Shown here: one piece after another, positions 39,168 through 50,463 of the stretch
How the letters are laid out: each line of letters begins with the position of its first letter
Position numbering within the stretch: position 1 is the stretch's first letter
Origin: Marinobacter fuscus
GTDB taxonomy: Bacteria > Pseudomonadota > Gammaproteobacteria > Pseudomonadales > Oleiphilaceae
Length of the DNA: 64,000 bases
NCBI RefSeq assembly: GCF_003007675.1
Contig: NZ_PXNP01000096.1
Location: 1-64,000, forward strand
Direction: 5' to 3'
The notes under the pieces: model-generated
What the model was told of the DNA's origin: nothing
The model's database searches: none
The model's input: only the letters and a program-made list of their open reading frames with translations
Position numbers and translations under genes: made by a program

Positions 39168-41717
39168 TCAAAAAATCTGCCTTGATAAATCGTCGTCAGC
39201 ATTCGTGCCCTGGTGGCCGTTGTCCCGGGCTTTCAGGGGGTCGGGCGCATCTTCCTGCTTGAACAGTTCAAAGAGGCCTTCTTCGCCGGGGCGTGCCCGC
39301 TCTCCGGTTTCCGGGTTAATCCGAATGTTGACGATGCCGTTGGGCCTTGGCATGTGGGCCGAAGGTCTATCCTTCAGTGCTGTTTTCATGTAGTCGACCC
39401 AGATTGGCAGGGCTGTGGTGGCGCCATATTCGCTTCGGCCAAGGGGGGCCGGTTGGTCGAAGCCAACCCATACGGTTGTCGCCAGGTTGTGATTGAAGCC
39501 TGCAAACCAGGTGTCTTTCTGTTCGTTCGTGGTGCCGGTTTTGCCGGCAATATCGTCTCGGTTCAGAGCCAGGGCTCTGCGGCCGGTACCCCGGCGCACA
39601 ACATCTTTCATCATGGAGTGCATGATATATACCGAGCGCTCATCCGCCAGGCGTTCCATGATTCTGGGGGTGGTCGGCTGGCCGTCAGCGTTTGAGGCGG
39701 GGAGGGTCATGCCGTCAATGGTTTCCGGAGTTTCTGTGCGCTCTCGCGTTTCGTCGGGTTTGCCGGTGTCTGCAGTGCAGGGCGAGTCACACAGTTTTGT
39801 TTCCGGAGCCTGGTAGACAACTTCGCCGGTAGAGGCTTCGATGCGCTCAATCAGATAGGGTTGGACGTCGTAGCCGCCATTGGCAATCACGGCGAAGCCT
39901 CTGGCCAGCTCCATTGGGGTAAGCAGGCCGCTGCCGAGGGACAGGGACAGGTTGGCGGGCATGTTTGCTGTGGGTAGCTTCAATTGCTCAAGGTACTGCA
40001 GGGTGGTTTGAATGCCCAGGTCCCGAAGCAGTCTGATGGACACCAGATTGCGGGAACGGTAGAGGCCCTTGCGCAATGTGGTGGGGCCGTAAAATTGCCC
40101 TGAAGAGTTCTGAGGGCGCCAGGCGGTTTCGAGTTCCGAGTCCTCGAAGACGATAGGCGCATCATTGTAGATCGTGGCAGGCGTTCTGCCGTTCTCCAGC
40201 GCGGACAAATATAGAAAAGGCTTGAAGGTCGAGCCGGGCTGGCGACTGGCCTGGGTGGCGCGGTTGTATTTGCTCTGGCTGAAGCTGTAGCCGCCAGAAA
40301 GTGCTTCAATGGCCCCTGTCTGCGCTTCCAGGGAAATCAGTGCGCCTTCAACTCGGGGAATCTGGGCAAGTGAGGCCTGGATCGTCTGAGATTTCTTTTG
40401 GCTGCTGTTGTCGTCCTCGGGCTGAGGCTCATCGCTTACGGGCTGTTTTGCATCTGGTTGCCCGGACAGGCTGGCTTTCACGTATACCACATCGCCAGGT
40501 GAAACAACGTCCGATGGCTTTTCCGGCTTGGGGCCGGTAAATCGTTCGGTGCGGTAACGGCTCGCCCAGCTCATGGTGGCCATAGGCATGGTGCCGGCGC
40601 CCAGGTTTCGCAGGTGCAATCGGGCGATTCCTTTTTCATCATCGATGCTGGTAACGACGGCGGGGATCAGATCCTCGACCTTCGGATAGCTTTGTATTTT
40701 GCCGGACAGGTCTTCTTCCGACATGCCGTCGATATCGAGCTGGCCGATGGGGCCGCGAAACCCGTGCCGGCGGTCGTAATTTTCCAGGCCGGCCCGAAGA
40801 GCATCTGTGGCTGCCTGCTGTTTTTCGCCGCCGACAGTCAGGAAGACGCTGTAGCCTTCTGTGTAGGCCTCTTCTCCAAAGCGTCGAACCATTTCCGATC
40901 GCGCCATTTCAGCAACATAGTCAGCATCAACCTCCATTTCGCGTGTATTGTAGCTGGCCGTAAGTGGTGCGTCCTTGGCCAGCGACCAGGCGTCGGCGGT
41001 GATGTATCCAAGCTCTTTCATTCGTCCGAGAATCCAGTTGCGACGGATCAGGGCTCGCTCGGGGTTGGCCAGCGGGTTGTAAGCGGAGGGGGCTTTGGGT
41101 AGCCCGGCAAGCATCGCCATCTGGGCAAGATCGAGTTCTGTCACGGGCTTGTCGTAATAGACCTGGGCCGCGGCGGCGATCCCGTAGGCGCGATTGCCCA
41201 GATAAATTTTGTTAAGGTAAAGTTCCAGGATGCGCTCTTTGTCCAGTTCACGTTCAATCTGAAGAGCCAGCAGTATTTCATTGAATTTACGAATGAACGT
41301 ACGGTCGCGTGACAAAAAGTAATTTTTTGCAACCTGCATGGTGATGGTGCTGCCGCCAGACTGGATGCTGCCGGTGGTGACCAACTCCACGGCAGCCCGC
41401 ACCAGCCCTTTGATGTCGACTCCGTAATGGGTGTAAAAGCGGGCGTCTTCAGCGGCCAGGAAGGCTTGTAACTGAATTGTAGGGATCTGTTCGATTGTGA
41501 TGGGTGCCCTTCTCTTTTCACCGAATTCTGCTATTAATCTGTTGTCTCTGCTATACACCCGCAGCGGGGTCTGCAGTCGCACATCGAGCAACTGTTCGAC
41601 CGGGGGAAGGTTTGGACGGAGATAAAGGTAAAAACTCGAGGCAAGAATGATGGCGACACTCAGGCCGGTAAGAATGAACCAGGCTAAAACGCGAGTTGTA
41701 CGCAGCAATTGAGACAT
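39168..41717 (-). CDS. mrcA: Penicillin-binding protein 1A
   Basis: PBP1A is a bifunctional peptidoglycan glycosyltransferase/transpeptidase anchored by one N-terminal helix (about residues 10-30). The GT51 domain has the catalytic E90 in AAEDARFYTHYGVD and TITMQVAKNYFLSRDRTFIRK. An OB-like insert follows, and the transpeptidase domain has SxxK in RQPGSTFKPF, SRN in YRSRNLVS, and KTG in AGKTGTTNEQKDTWF. The 849-residue length is normal. It is divergent from pilM, an order found in Pseudomonas and relatives. Confidence 0.97.
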   Translation of the reverse strand: MSQLLRTTRVLAWFILTGLSVAIILASSFYLYLRPNLPPVEQLLDVRLQTPLRVYSRDNRLIAEFGEKRRAPITIEQIPTIQLQAFLAAEDARFYTHYGVDIKGLVRAAVELVTTGSIQSGGSTITMQVAKNYFLSRDRTFIRKFNEILLALQIERELDKERILELYLNKIYLGNRAYGIAAAAQVYYDKPVTELDLAQMAMLAGLPKAPSAYNPLANPERALIRRNWILGRMKELGYITADAWSLAKDAPLTASYNTREMEVDADYVAEMARSEMVRRFGEEAYTEGYSVFLTVGGEKQQAATDALRAGLENYDRRHGFRGPIGQLDIDGMSEEDLSGKIQSYPKVEDLIPAVVTSIDDEKGIARLHLRNLGAGTMPMATMSWASRYRTERFTGPKPEKPSDVVSPGDVVYVKASLSGQPDAKQPVSDEPQPEDDNSSQKKSQTIQASLAQIPRVEGALISLEAQTGAIEALSGGYSFSQSKYNRATQASRQPGSTFKPFLYLSALENGRTPATIYNDAPIVFEDSELETAWRPQNSSGQFYGPTTLRKGLYRSRNLVSIRLLRDLGIQTTLQYLEQLKLPTANMPANLSLSLGSGLLTPMELARGFAVIANGGYDVQPYLIERIEASTGEVVYQAPETKLCDSPCTADTGKPDETRERTETPETIDGMTLPASNADGQPTTPRIMERLADERSVYIMHSMMKDVVRRGTGRRALALNRDDIAGKTGTTNEQKDTWFAGFNHNLATTVWVGFDQPAPLGRSEYGATTALPIWVDYMKTALKDRPSAHMPRPNGIVNIRINPETGERARPGEEGLFELFKQEDAPDPLKARDNGHQGTNADDDLSRQIF

Positions 41718-41871
41718 TTTTTTCTGACAACTGTTGGATATAGGTCTATTATTTGAGAAATTGCTTTAGGAAGGTTTGGTCGCCTCGCCGCCTGCAATGT
41801 CTCCCAGGAACATAAGAGACGTTATTGTAGACGGAAAAAACAACAAATTCTCTTACATAAAAAACACATAG

Positions 41872-43019
<1,148 letters not shown>

Positions 43020-43020
<1 letters not shown>

Positions 43021-43583
43021 TGGCCAAAATTAACCTCAGGCCCTGGCGTGAAGAGCTTCGGGCTGAAAAGCAGAAACAGTTTGTTGTTCTGATGTTGGGC
43101 GCCGTGATTATTGCGGGTGGCCTGGCTTTTTTGTGGAAGTCTGACTTGGACAGCCGGATTGCCTATCAGCAATCACGGAATGCCTACATCGAGACTGCCA
43201 CCAAGGAGCTGAACAAGCAGATCAAGGAGATTGAGGATCTGAAGCGTCAGCGGGATGAGTTGCTGGCACGAATGCAGGTTATCCAGGATCTTCAGGGCAA
43301 GCGGCCCGTCATTGTTCGGGTGTTCGACGAATTGGTAAAGACTTTGCCAGATGGGTTGTTCTACACGGATCTCAAGAAAACGGGTGAGCGATTGGAAATC
43401 GTGGGCATGGCAGAGTCCAACAGTCGTATTTCTAACCTGATGCGGCAGTTCGAGGATTCCGAGTGGTTCGCAAACCCCAGTCTGTCTAATGTTGCAGCGA
43501 CAGACAGCGAGCGCGCAGGGTATAGCCAGTTCAATCTCGCGGTACAACAGAAAACACCAGAGCCCGAAGGGGAGGATAAGTAA
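43020..43583 (+). CDS. pilN: Type IV pilus assembly protein PilN
   Basis: PilN is an inner-membrane alignment-complex protein. It has the N-terminal motif AKINLRPWREELR (residues 2-14), which binds PilM, one transmembrane helix (about residues 22-38), a coiled coil (about 48-85) and a ferredoxin-like periplasmic domain. The ATG shares one base with the pilM stop and its stop overlaps the pilO start by one base, so the genes are coupled. Confidence 0.96.
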
Positions 43584-44194
43584 TGAGCCTCGCGGACTCA
43601 CTGAAAAGTCTCAATGAATTCGATATCAATGATCTGGATATCAACAATGCGGGTATCTGGCCTGCTCCGGTCAAGGCGATCGTTGCTTTGATTGTGTTTG
43701 GTCTGATTCTTGGTGGCGGCTACTGGTTTTTCGTCAAAGATCAATATGCTCAGTTGGAAGCTGTTGAAAGACAAGAGCAAGAGCTCAAGCAGCGCTATGA
43801 GCAAAAAGCCTATCAGGTTGCCAATCTGGAAGTGTTCAAGGCGCAGATGGCAGAGATGCAGGAAACATTTGGTGCGCTGGTTCGTCAGTTGCCAAGTGAT
43901 ACCGAAGTGCCGGGATTGCTCGAAGATATTACCAATACCGCTCTGGGTAGTGGTCTGGAGCTGCAGGAAGTAAAGTTGCAGCCAGAGCAACAACGGGACT
44001 TTTATTCAGAGCTCCCGATTAATATTCGGGTTTCAGGCTCCTATCATGAACTTGCATCGTTTGTGAGTAGCGTTGCCAGTTTGCCCAGGATCGTGACATT
44101 GCATGACCTGACCATAAAACCAATCGGCGGTGACGGCGAGCAACTGGATATGCAGGTTGTTGCCCGTACCTATCGCTACCGGGCCGGAGAATGA
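43583..44194 (+). CDS. pilO: Type IV pilus assembly protein PilO
   Basis: PilO pairs with PilN to form the periplasmic heterodimer that links PilM to PilP and the secretin. The 203-residue protein has an N-terminal cytoplasmic stretch, one membrane helix (about residues 34-51, IVALIVFGLILGGGYWFF), a coiled coil (about 53-95) and a ferredoxin-like domain. Its start and stop overlap neighbouring genes (pilP by four bases). Confidence 0.96.
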   Translation: MSLADSLKSLNEFDINDLDINNAGIWPAPVKAIVALIVFGLILGGGYWFFVKDQYAQLEAVERQEQELKQRYEQKAYQVANLEVFKAQMAEMQETFGALVRQLPSDTEVPGLLEDITNTALGSGLELQEVKLQPEQQRDFYSELPINIRVSGSYHELASFVSSVASLPRIVTLHDLTIKPIGGDGEQLDMQVVARTYRYRAGE

Positions 44195-44739
44195 GCATGA
44201 CAGGAAAGCATGCGGGAAAAGCCTGGCTGGGTGTTTGTCTGGCATCGTTGCTGACGGCCTGTTCCCAGGGAAGCGGATTTTCGGATCTCGATAAATTTAT
44301 GACCGACACCAGGGCTAAACCCCGGGGGCATGTAGAGCCTCTGCCAGAGTTCAAGGCGTATGAAGCCTTCAGCTATTCGGCAGCAGATCGTCGTGCACCG
44401 TTTGAACCGCCGGTGGACGTGCAACTGACGATGGTGGACGATGAACCGGTCAGTGATATCGAGCCTGACTTGGATCGTCCCAGAGAAGTGCTTGAAAACT
44501 TTGACCTCAAGTCGCTTGCTATGGTCGGCACTCTGCAAGGCAACGAGGGCAACCTTTATGCGCTCGTGCGTGATAACACCGGAGGTATTCACCGGGTGCG
44601 GACAGAGAATTATATGGGGCAGAATTACGGCCGCATTGTCGGAATCAGTGAAACCCGGATTGAGCTGATCGAGATCGTTCCCAATGGTCGGGGTGGCTGG
44701 GTTGAACGCCCGCGCTCCCTGTCTCTGGATGAAGGCTGA
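44191..44739 (+). CDS. pilP: Type IV pilus lipoprotein PilP
   Basis: PilP is an inner-membrane lipoprotein that joins the PilN/PilO pair to the secretin PilQ. The lipobox LLTAC places the acylated cysteine at residue 24. A disordered linker is followed by the beta-sandwich HR domain (about residues 100-170, SLAMVGTLQGNEGNLYALVRD and GQNYGRIVGISET). It starts within the pilO stop and is followed by pilQ after 14 bp. Confidence 0.95.
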   Translation: MSMTGKHAGKAWLGVCLASLLTACSQGSGFSDLDKFMTDTRAKPRGHVEPLPEFKAYEAFSYSAADRRAPFEPPVDVQLTMVDDEPVSDIEPDLDRPREVLENFDLKSLAMVGTLQGNEGNLYALVRDNTGGIHRVRTENYMGQNYGRIVGISETRIELIEIVPNGRGGWVERPRSLSLDEG

Positions 44740-44753
44740 GGAGCGACACGGAT

Positions 44754-46871
44754 ATGAACGAAAGAAACATGCACGAAAAAACAGTTTTAGGGTCGAGGCT
44801 AGCGATGTTCAAAAAACTCAATGTCTGCGCAGGTGTGATTGCCCTGGGTTTATGGAGCAGCCTGGCCGGTGCGGTCACGCTGCAAGACTTGTCGTTCTCG
44901 TCGCTACCGGGTGAACGACTGGAAGTCACCATGCAGTTTGATGGAGCGCCGCCGGAACCCTCCGGGTACACCATAGAGCGGCCAGCCAGAATTACCGTTG
45001 ATCTCAAAGACACGACCAGTGCCCTCAATAAACGTAGCATTCCTTTGGGAACAGGTAACGCGCAAAGTGTCACGATTGTCGAGACTAAGGATCGGACACG
45101 CCTTATCTTTAACCTTGTTGAGTTGGTTCCCCACGAAACGATGCGGGGTGCTGACTCTTTGGTGATGACGATTGGCGGAGGTTCCGAAGCAGTCGCAGAT
45201 TCAGGCGGAAATGCAAGGCCTGTTTCAACGCAAGCTCCAGCGAGGGCTACTGCCCGCACTCTGGCGGGAGTGGATTTTCGTCGTGGCAATAAAGGCGAAG
45301 GGCGGGTTGTTGTTGACCTTGGTAGTAGCGCGACAGAAGTCAATCTTAGTGAAGTGGCAGGGCGCATTCGCCTGAGTATGCCTGATCTGACAGTTCCAGA
45401 GAACCTGCGACGCAGGCTGGATGTTACTGATTTTGCAACGCCTGTATCCCGCATCGACACCTATATTGAAGATGGTTCGGCGATTGTTGAAATCCGGCCG
45501 GAAGGGGATTACGACTATATTGCCTACCAATCCGGGAAAGAGTTTACGGTGAGTGTGGAGGCGCTGTCCCAGGAAGAGGCGGAAGCGCGTCGGGAAGAGA
45601 AGTTCCCCTACACCGGAGAAAAATTGTCGCTGAACTTCCAGGATATCGAGGTTCGTTCGGTATTGCAGCTGATTGCCGACTTTACCGGGCTGAACCTTGT
45701 AGCCAGTGATACCGTGGGTGGTAGCATAACCTTGCGACTGCAGAATGTTCCCTGGGATCAGGCTCTGGATCTGATATTGAAAACCAAGGGGTTGGATAAG
45801 CGTCAGATCGGTAATGTTCTGCTGGTTGCACCCGCAGATGAAATCGCTGCCCGTGAAAAGCTGGAGCTCGAAACCAGTAAGCAGATTGCAGAGCTGGCTC
45901 CTGTTCGGTTGGACATTATTCAGGTCAACTACGCCAAAGCAGCTGATATTGTTGCTTTGATTCAGGCAGATAAAGAACTGATTTCCTCCAGAGGCTTTGT
46001 GTCTTCGGATGGCAGGACGAATACGATCAGCGTGCGCGAGACGGCAGAGAAGTTAGAGGAAATTCGCCGACTGGTTACTACTTGGGATGTGCCGGTACGC
46101 CAGGTTTCGATTGAGGCGCGTATTGTTCGTGCGCAGACTAACGTTGCCGAAGACCTCGGCGTTCGTTGGGGTGGTGCCGCATATAACGTTAGCGGTAACG
46201 ACGTGATTACAGTGGGCGGTTCTCTGGGCACTCTGGAAGAGGCTCGAGGTGCCGCAAGTGGTGGTAGTGGAGGCATCTCGTTCCCCGGCGCACTTGGAGT
46301 GGACTTGGGAGTGACAGGAGCAGGGGCCTCATCCTTCGCAATCGGGTGGGGTAGTGATGACTTTCTGGTTGACCTTGAGCTATCCGCACTGGAGAGCGAT
46401 GGCAGGGCAGAGGTGGTCTCCCAGCCGAGAGTTGTAACCGCAGATCGCCAAAGCGCTTCTATCAAGTCTGGTGAGGAGATCCCTTATCAGGAGGCAACTT
46501 CCAGCGGTGCAACCAACATTGAGTTCAAAGAGGCCGTGCTGTCTCTGGAAGTGACTCCTCAAATCACTCCGGATGACAAGATCATTATGGATCTCGTTGT
46601 AAATCAGGATTCTCGTGGTGAAGTTACCGCAGGTATACCTTCTATCAACACCAACGAGGTAACCACACAGGTGCTGGTTGCTAATGGAGAAACGGTCGTT
46701 CTCGGTGGCATCTTCCAGTCTGAGGTCGCGACCCAGACAACCAAGACGCCATTCCTTGGTGATATTCCGTACATCGGCCGGTTGTTCAAGCGTACCGAGC
46801 ACATCGATGAGCGTAGTGAGCTATTGATCTTCATTACGCCGAAGATCATCAAGAGTGATCTGGTCCAGTAA
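44754..46871 (+). CDS. pilQ: Type IV pilus secretin PilQ
   Basis: PilQ forms the outer-membrane pore for the pilus. From ATG 44754 the 705-residue protein has a signal peptide around residues 18-40 (FKKLNVCAGVIALGLWSSLAGA), AMIN domains that bind peptidoglycan (LEVTMQFDGAPPEPSGYTI), an STN/N0 domain (LSLNFQDIEVRSVLQLIADF), N1 and the secretin core (EARIVRAQTNVAEDLGVRW, VLGGIFQSE, ITPKII). A second ATG at 44805 has a better-placed GAGG and would give a shorter signal peptide; it cannot be ruled out. A strong terminator follows. Confidence 0.96.
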   Translation: MNERNMHEKTVLGSRLAMFKKLNVCAGVIALGLWSSLAGAVTLQDLSFSSLPGERLEVTMQFDGAPPEPSGYTIERPARITVDLKDTTSALNKRSIPLGTGNAQSVTIVETKDRTRLIFNLVELVPHETMRGADSLVMTIGGGSEAVADSGGNARPVSTQAPARATARTLAGVDFRRGNKGEGRVVVDLGSSATEVNLSEVAGRIRLSMPDLTVPENLRRRLDVTDFATPVSRIDTYIEDGSAIVEIRPEGDYDYIAYQSGKEFTVSVEALSQEEAEARREEKFPYTGEKLSLNFQDIEVRSVLQLIADFTGLNLVASDTVGGSITLRLQNVPWDQALDLILKTKGLDKRQIGNVLLVAPADEIAAREKLELETSKQIAELAPVRLDIIQVNYAKAADIVALIQADKELISSRGFVSSDGRTNTISVRETAEKLEEIRRLVTTWDVPVRQVSIEARIVRAQTNVAEDLGVRWGGAAYNVSGNDVITVGGSLGTLEEARGAASGGSGGISFPGALGVDLGVTGAGASSFAIGWGSDDFLVDLELSALESDGRAEVVSQPRVVTADRQSASIKSGEEIPYQEATSSGATNIEFKEAVLSLEVTPQITPDDKIIMDLVVNQDSRGEVTAGIPSINTNEVTTQVLVANGETVVLGGIFQSEVATQTTKTPFLGDIPYIGRLFKRTEHIDERSELLIFITPKIIKSDLVQ

Positions 46872-46883
46872 CTTGGGTGTTGA

Positions 46884-46913
46884 AAAAAACCGCCGGATTG
46901 TCCGGCGGTTTTT
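46884..46913 (+). terminator. Intrinsic terminator after pilQ
   Basis: AAAAACCGCCGGA, a 4-base loop region and TCCGGCGGTTTTT form a GC-rich stem ending in T5, 12 bp after the pilQ stop. Confidence 0.93.
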
Positions 46914-47000
46914 CGTTATGGGGTAGAACCGGCTTTGCCGCTTATGGATTGCAGGCCTGTGTGCTATTCTCACCCGCTTGAATTTTGTTGAGCGGAAATT

Positions 47001-47591
47001 ATGTCTTTGCCCAAACGAGTTGTTCTGGTTGGGCCCATGGGGGCTGGAAAAACGACCATTGGCCGGTTGCTTGCCAAAGAGCTGGGATACCGGTTTATGG
47101 ATACCGACCGGATCATCGAAGAGCGCTGTGGGGCGAATATTCCCTGGATTTTCGATGTGGAAGGTGAGGATGGTTTCCGTCAGCGGGAAACAGCCATGCT
47201 GGAAGAGCTGTCCAGCGAAGCAGAAACGGTGCTGGCGACGGGTGGCGGTGCGGTGATGCGGCCGGAAAACCGTCCGTTGTTGCGTAAAGATTCAATAATT
47301 GTCTATTTGCGTACGTCTATTGAGCAGCAAGTGGAGCGAACCCGTAAGGATCGCAACCGGCCGTTACTGCAGAGTGAAGACCCGGAGGCTGTTCTGCGTA
47401 CACTGTTCGCTTTGAGAGACCCTATCTATACCGAGTTGGCGGATATCATTATGTACACCGACCGCAAGAGCCCCCGCCTGGTCGTTCGTCAGTTGGCTAA
47501 TCGAATTAACCCGAAAACACCTCGCCACAAGCGTCAGCGGCGGAAAGAAGGAAGGGAACATGCACAAGGTGCTTCACGAGCTCAAGGTTGA
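47001..47591 (+). CDS. aroK: Shikimate kinase AroK
   Basis: AroK phosphorylates shikimate in the aromatic amino-acid pathway. The P-loop [15 protein letters not shown] is at about residues 11-25; the shikimate-binding MDTDRIIEE, the FRQRE motif and the GGGAVM segment are present. The 196-residue protein has a basic C-terminal extension ([18 protein letters not shown]) beyond the usual domain. It overlaps aroB by 32 bp, so the two are translationally coupled. Confidence 0.96.
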   Translation: MSLPKRVVLVGPMGAGKTTIGRLLAKELGYRFMDTDRIIEERCGANIPWIFDVEGEDGFRQRETAMLEELSSEAETVLATGGGAVMRPENRPLLRKDSIIVYLRTSIEQQVERTRKDRNRPLLQSEDPEAVLRTLFALRDPIYTELADIIMYTDRKSPRLVVRQLANRINPKTPRHKRQRRKEGREHAQGASRAQG

Positions 47592-48657
47592 TCTTGGCGA
47601 TCGCAGTTATCCGATTACCATCGGGCAGGGATTGCTGGGTGTCATTGATCTGACCCCCTGGGTAGCGGGTCAACAGGTGATGATCGTAACTAACAACACA
47701 GTTGGACCACTGTATCTTGAGAAGGCCAGAGCCAGTTTCCCGGGGAAAACAGTGGATGTGGTGGTTTTGCCAGACGGTGAAAAGTACAAGGACTGGCAGA
47801 CACTGAACCTGATTTTCGATGCCTTGCTGGAAAATCGCCATACCCGGAAAACGACGCTGGTCGCGCTTGGTGGTGGTGTTGTGGGTGATATGGCGGGCTT
47901 TGCCGCTGCCAGCTATCAGCGTGGCGTACCATTCATTCAGATTCCGACGACATTGCTTTCGCAGGTAGACTCGTCCGTTGGCGGAAAAACCGGTATCAAT
48001 CATCCCTTGGGCAAAAATATGGTAGGGGCATTTCACCAGCCCCAGGCGGTTCTGATTGATACCGATAGCTTGCAGACGCTTCCTGCCAGAGAAGTGTCTG
48101 CGGGCCTGGCAGAAGTGATCAAGTATGGCCTTATCCGGGATGACGCTTTTCTGTTATGGCTAGAGGCGGAGATGGATAAACTCGTCGGGTTGCAGCCGGA
48201 GGCGCTTGCTGAGGCCATTTTCCGTTCGTGTCAGTGTAAGGCCGATGTGGTGGCACTGGATGAGCGGGAAGGTGGCATTCGGGCCATTCTCAACCTGGGC
48301 CACACCTTTGGGCATGCCATTGAAACCTTCGCCGGATACGGCAGTTGGTTGCATGGAGAAGCTGTGGGTACCGGGATGATGATGGCCGCAGACTTATCTG
48401 TGCGCGAGGGCTTTATTTCATCCGCCGATTTCCGGCGCACTGCGGCTTTGATAAAACGAGCCGGGCTACCGGCCTTTGCACCAGCCAGTATGAAAGAAGC
48501 GGATTTTCTGAACCTGATGGCGGTAGATAAAAAGAATGTGGATGGCCAGCTACGGCTTGTGCTGCTTCGTGCGTTGGGCGATGCATTTGTAACAGACGAG
48601 GCAAAGCCGGAACATCTCCGCCAGACGCTCGGAGCATTCTTGCCCGAAGCGGGTTGA
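47560..48657 (+). CDS. aroB: 3-dehydroquinate synthase AroB
   Basis: AroB makes 3-dehydroquinate from DAHP with NAD as a cycling cofactor. [19 protein letters not shown] is the nucleotide-binding loop, [19 protein letters not shown] the substrate site, and [12 protein letters not shown] plus [11 protein letters not shown] supply zinc ligands. The 365-residue length is normal. The start lies inside the aroK 3' end; the gene is followed closely by damX. Confidence 0.97.
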   Translation: MHKVLHELKVDLGDRSYPITIGQGLLGVIDLTPWVAGQQVMIVTNNTVGPLYLEKARASFPGKTVDVVVLPDGEKYKDWQTLNLIFDALLENRHTRKTTLVALGGGVVGDMAGFAAASYQRGVPFIQIPTTLLSQVDSSVGGKTGINHPLGKNMVGAFHQPQAVLIDTDSLQTLPAREVSAGLAEVIKYGLIRDDAFLLWLEAEMDKLVGLQPEALAEAIFRSCQCKADVVALDEREGGIRAILNLGHTFGHAIETFAGYGSWLHGEAVGTGMMMAADLSVREGFISSADFRRTAALIKRAGLPAFAPASMKEADFLNLMAVDKKNVDGQLRLVLLRALGDAFVTDEAKPEHLRQTLGAFLPEAG

Positions 48658-48687
48658 TTTGTGTTTGTCGGAAGACAGGGAAGCATT

Positions 48688-50259
<1,572 letters not shown>

Positions 50260-50286
50260 GGTTTTTTGTACGTAAATTGGTCAAAA

Positions 50287-50303
50287 TGCACCAAATCGGT
50301 GCG
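50287..50303. promoter_or_regulatory. NtrC-like binding site upstream of gltB
   Basis: TGCACCAAATCGGTGCG contains GCACC-N5-GGTGC, a perfect dyad matching the NtrC consensus. It lies about 160 bp before gltB. A convincing sigma-54 promoter was not found, so repression or activation cannot be stated. Confidence 0.6.
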
Positions 50304-50342
50304 GTCTAGCCTGTTTGTCAAGCACTATTTCAGAAAAAGTTT

Positions 50343-50368
50343 GTCTACGTACTAGTACGTGTGTAGAC
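50343..50368. promoter_or_regulatory. Strong dyad upstream of gltB, possible operator
   Basis: ACGTACTAGTACGT (50347-50360) is a 14-bp perfect palindrome, flanked by GTCTAC and GTAGAC so that the dyad extends to 26 bp. The regulator is unknown. Confidence 0.5.
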
Positions 50369-50463
50369 TCCCTTCCCCATTTTTTTTGGTGTCGGCTTTT
50401 TCTACGCACCATCGCAGTGCGGGAAAGGTTGGCGGGAACGCTTTTTCATGCGAGGTTATGCTT

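Noticed and set aside
50380-50463. A sigma-54 promoter before gltB
   Set aside because: GG and GC pairs with a 10-base gap were not found in a good context.
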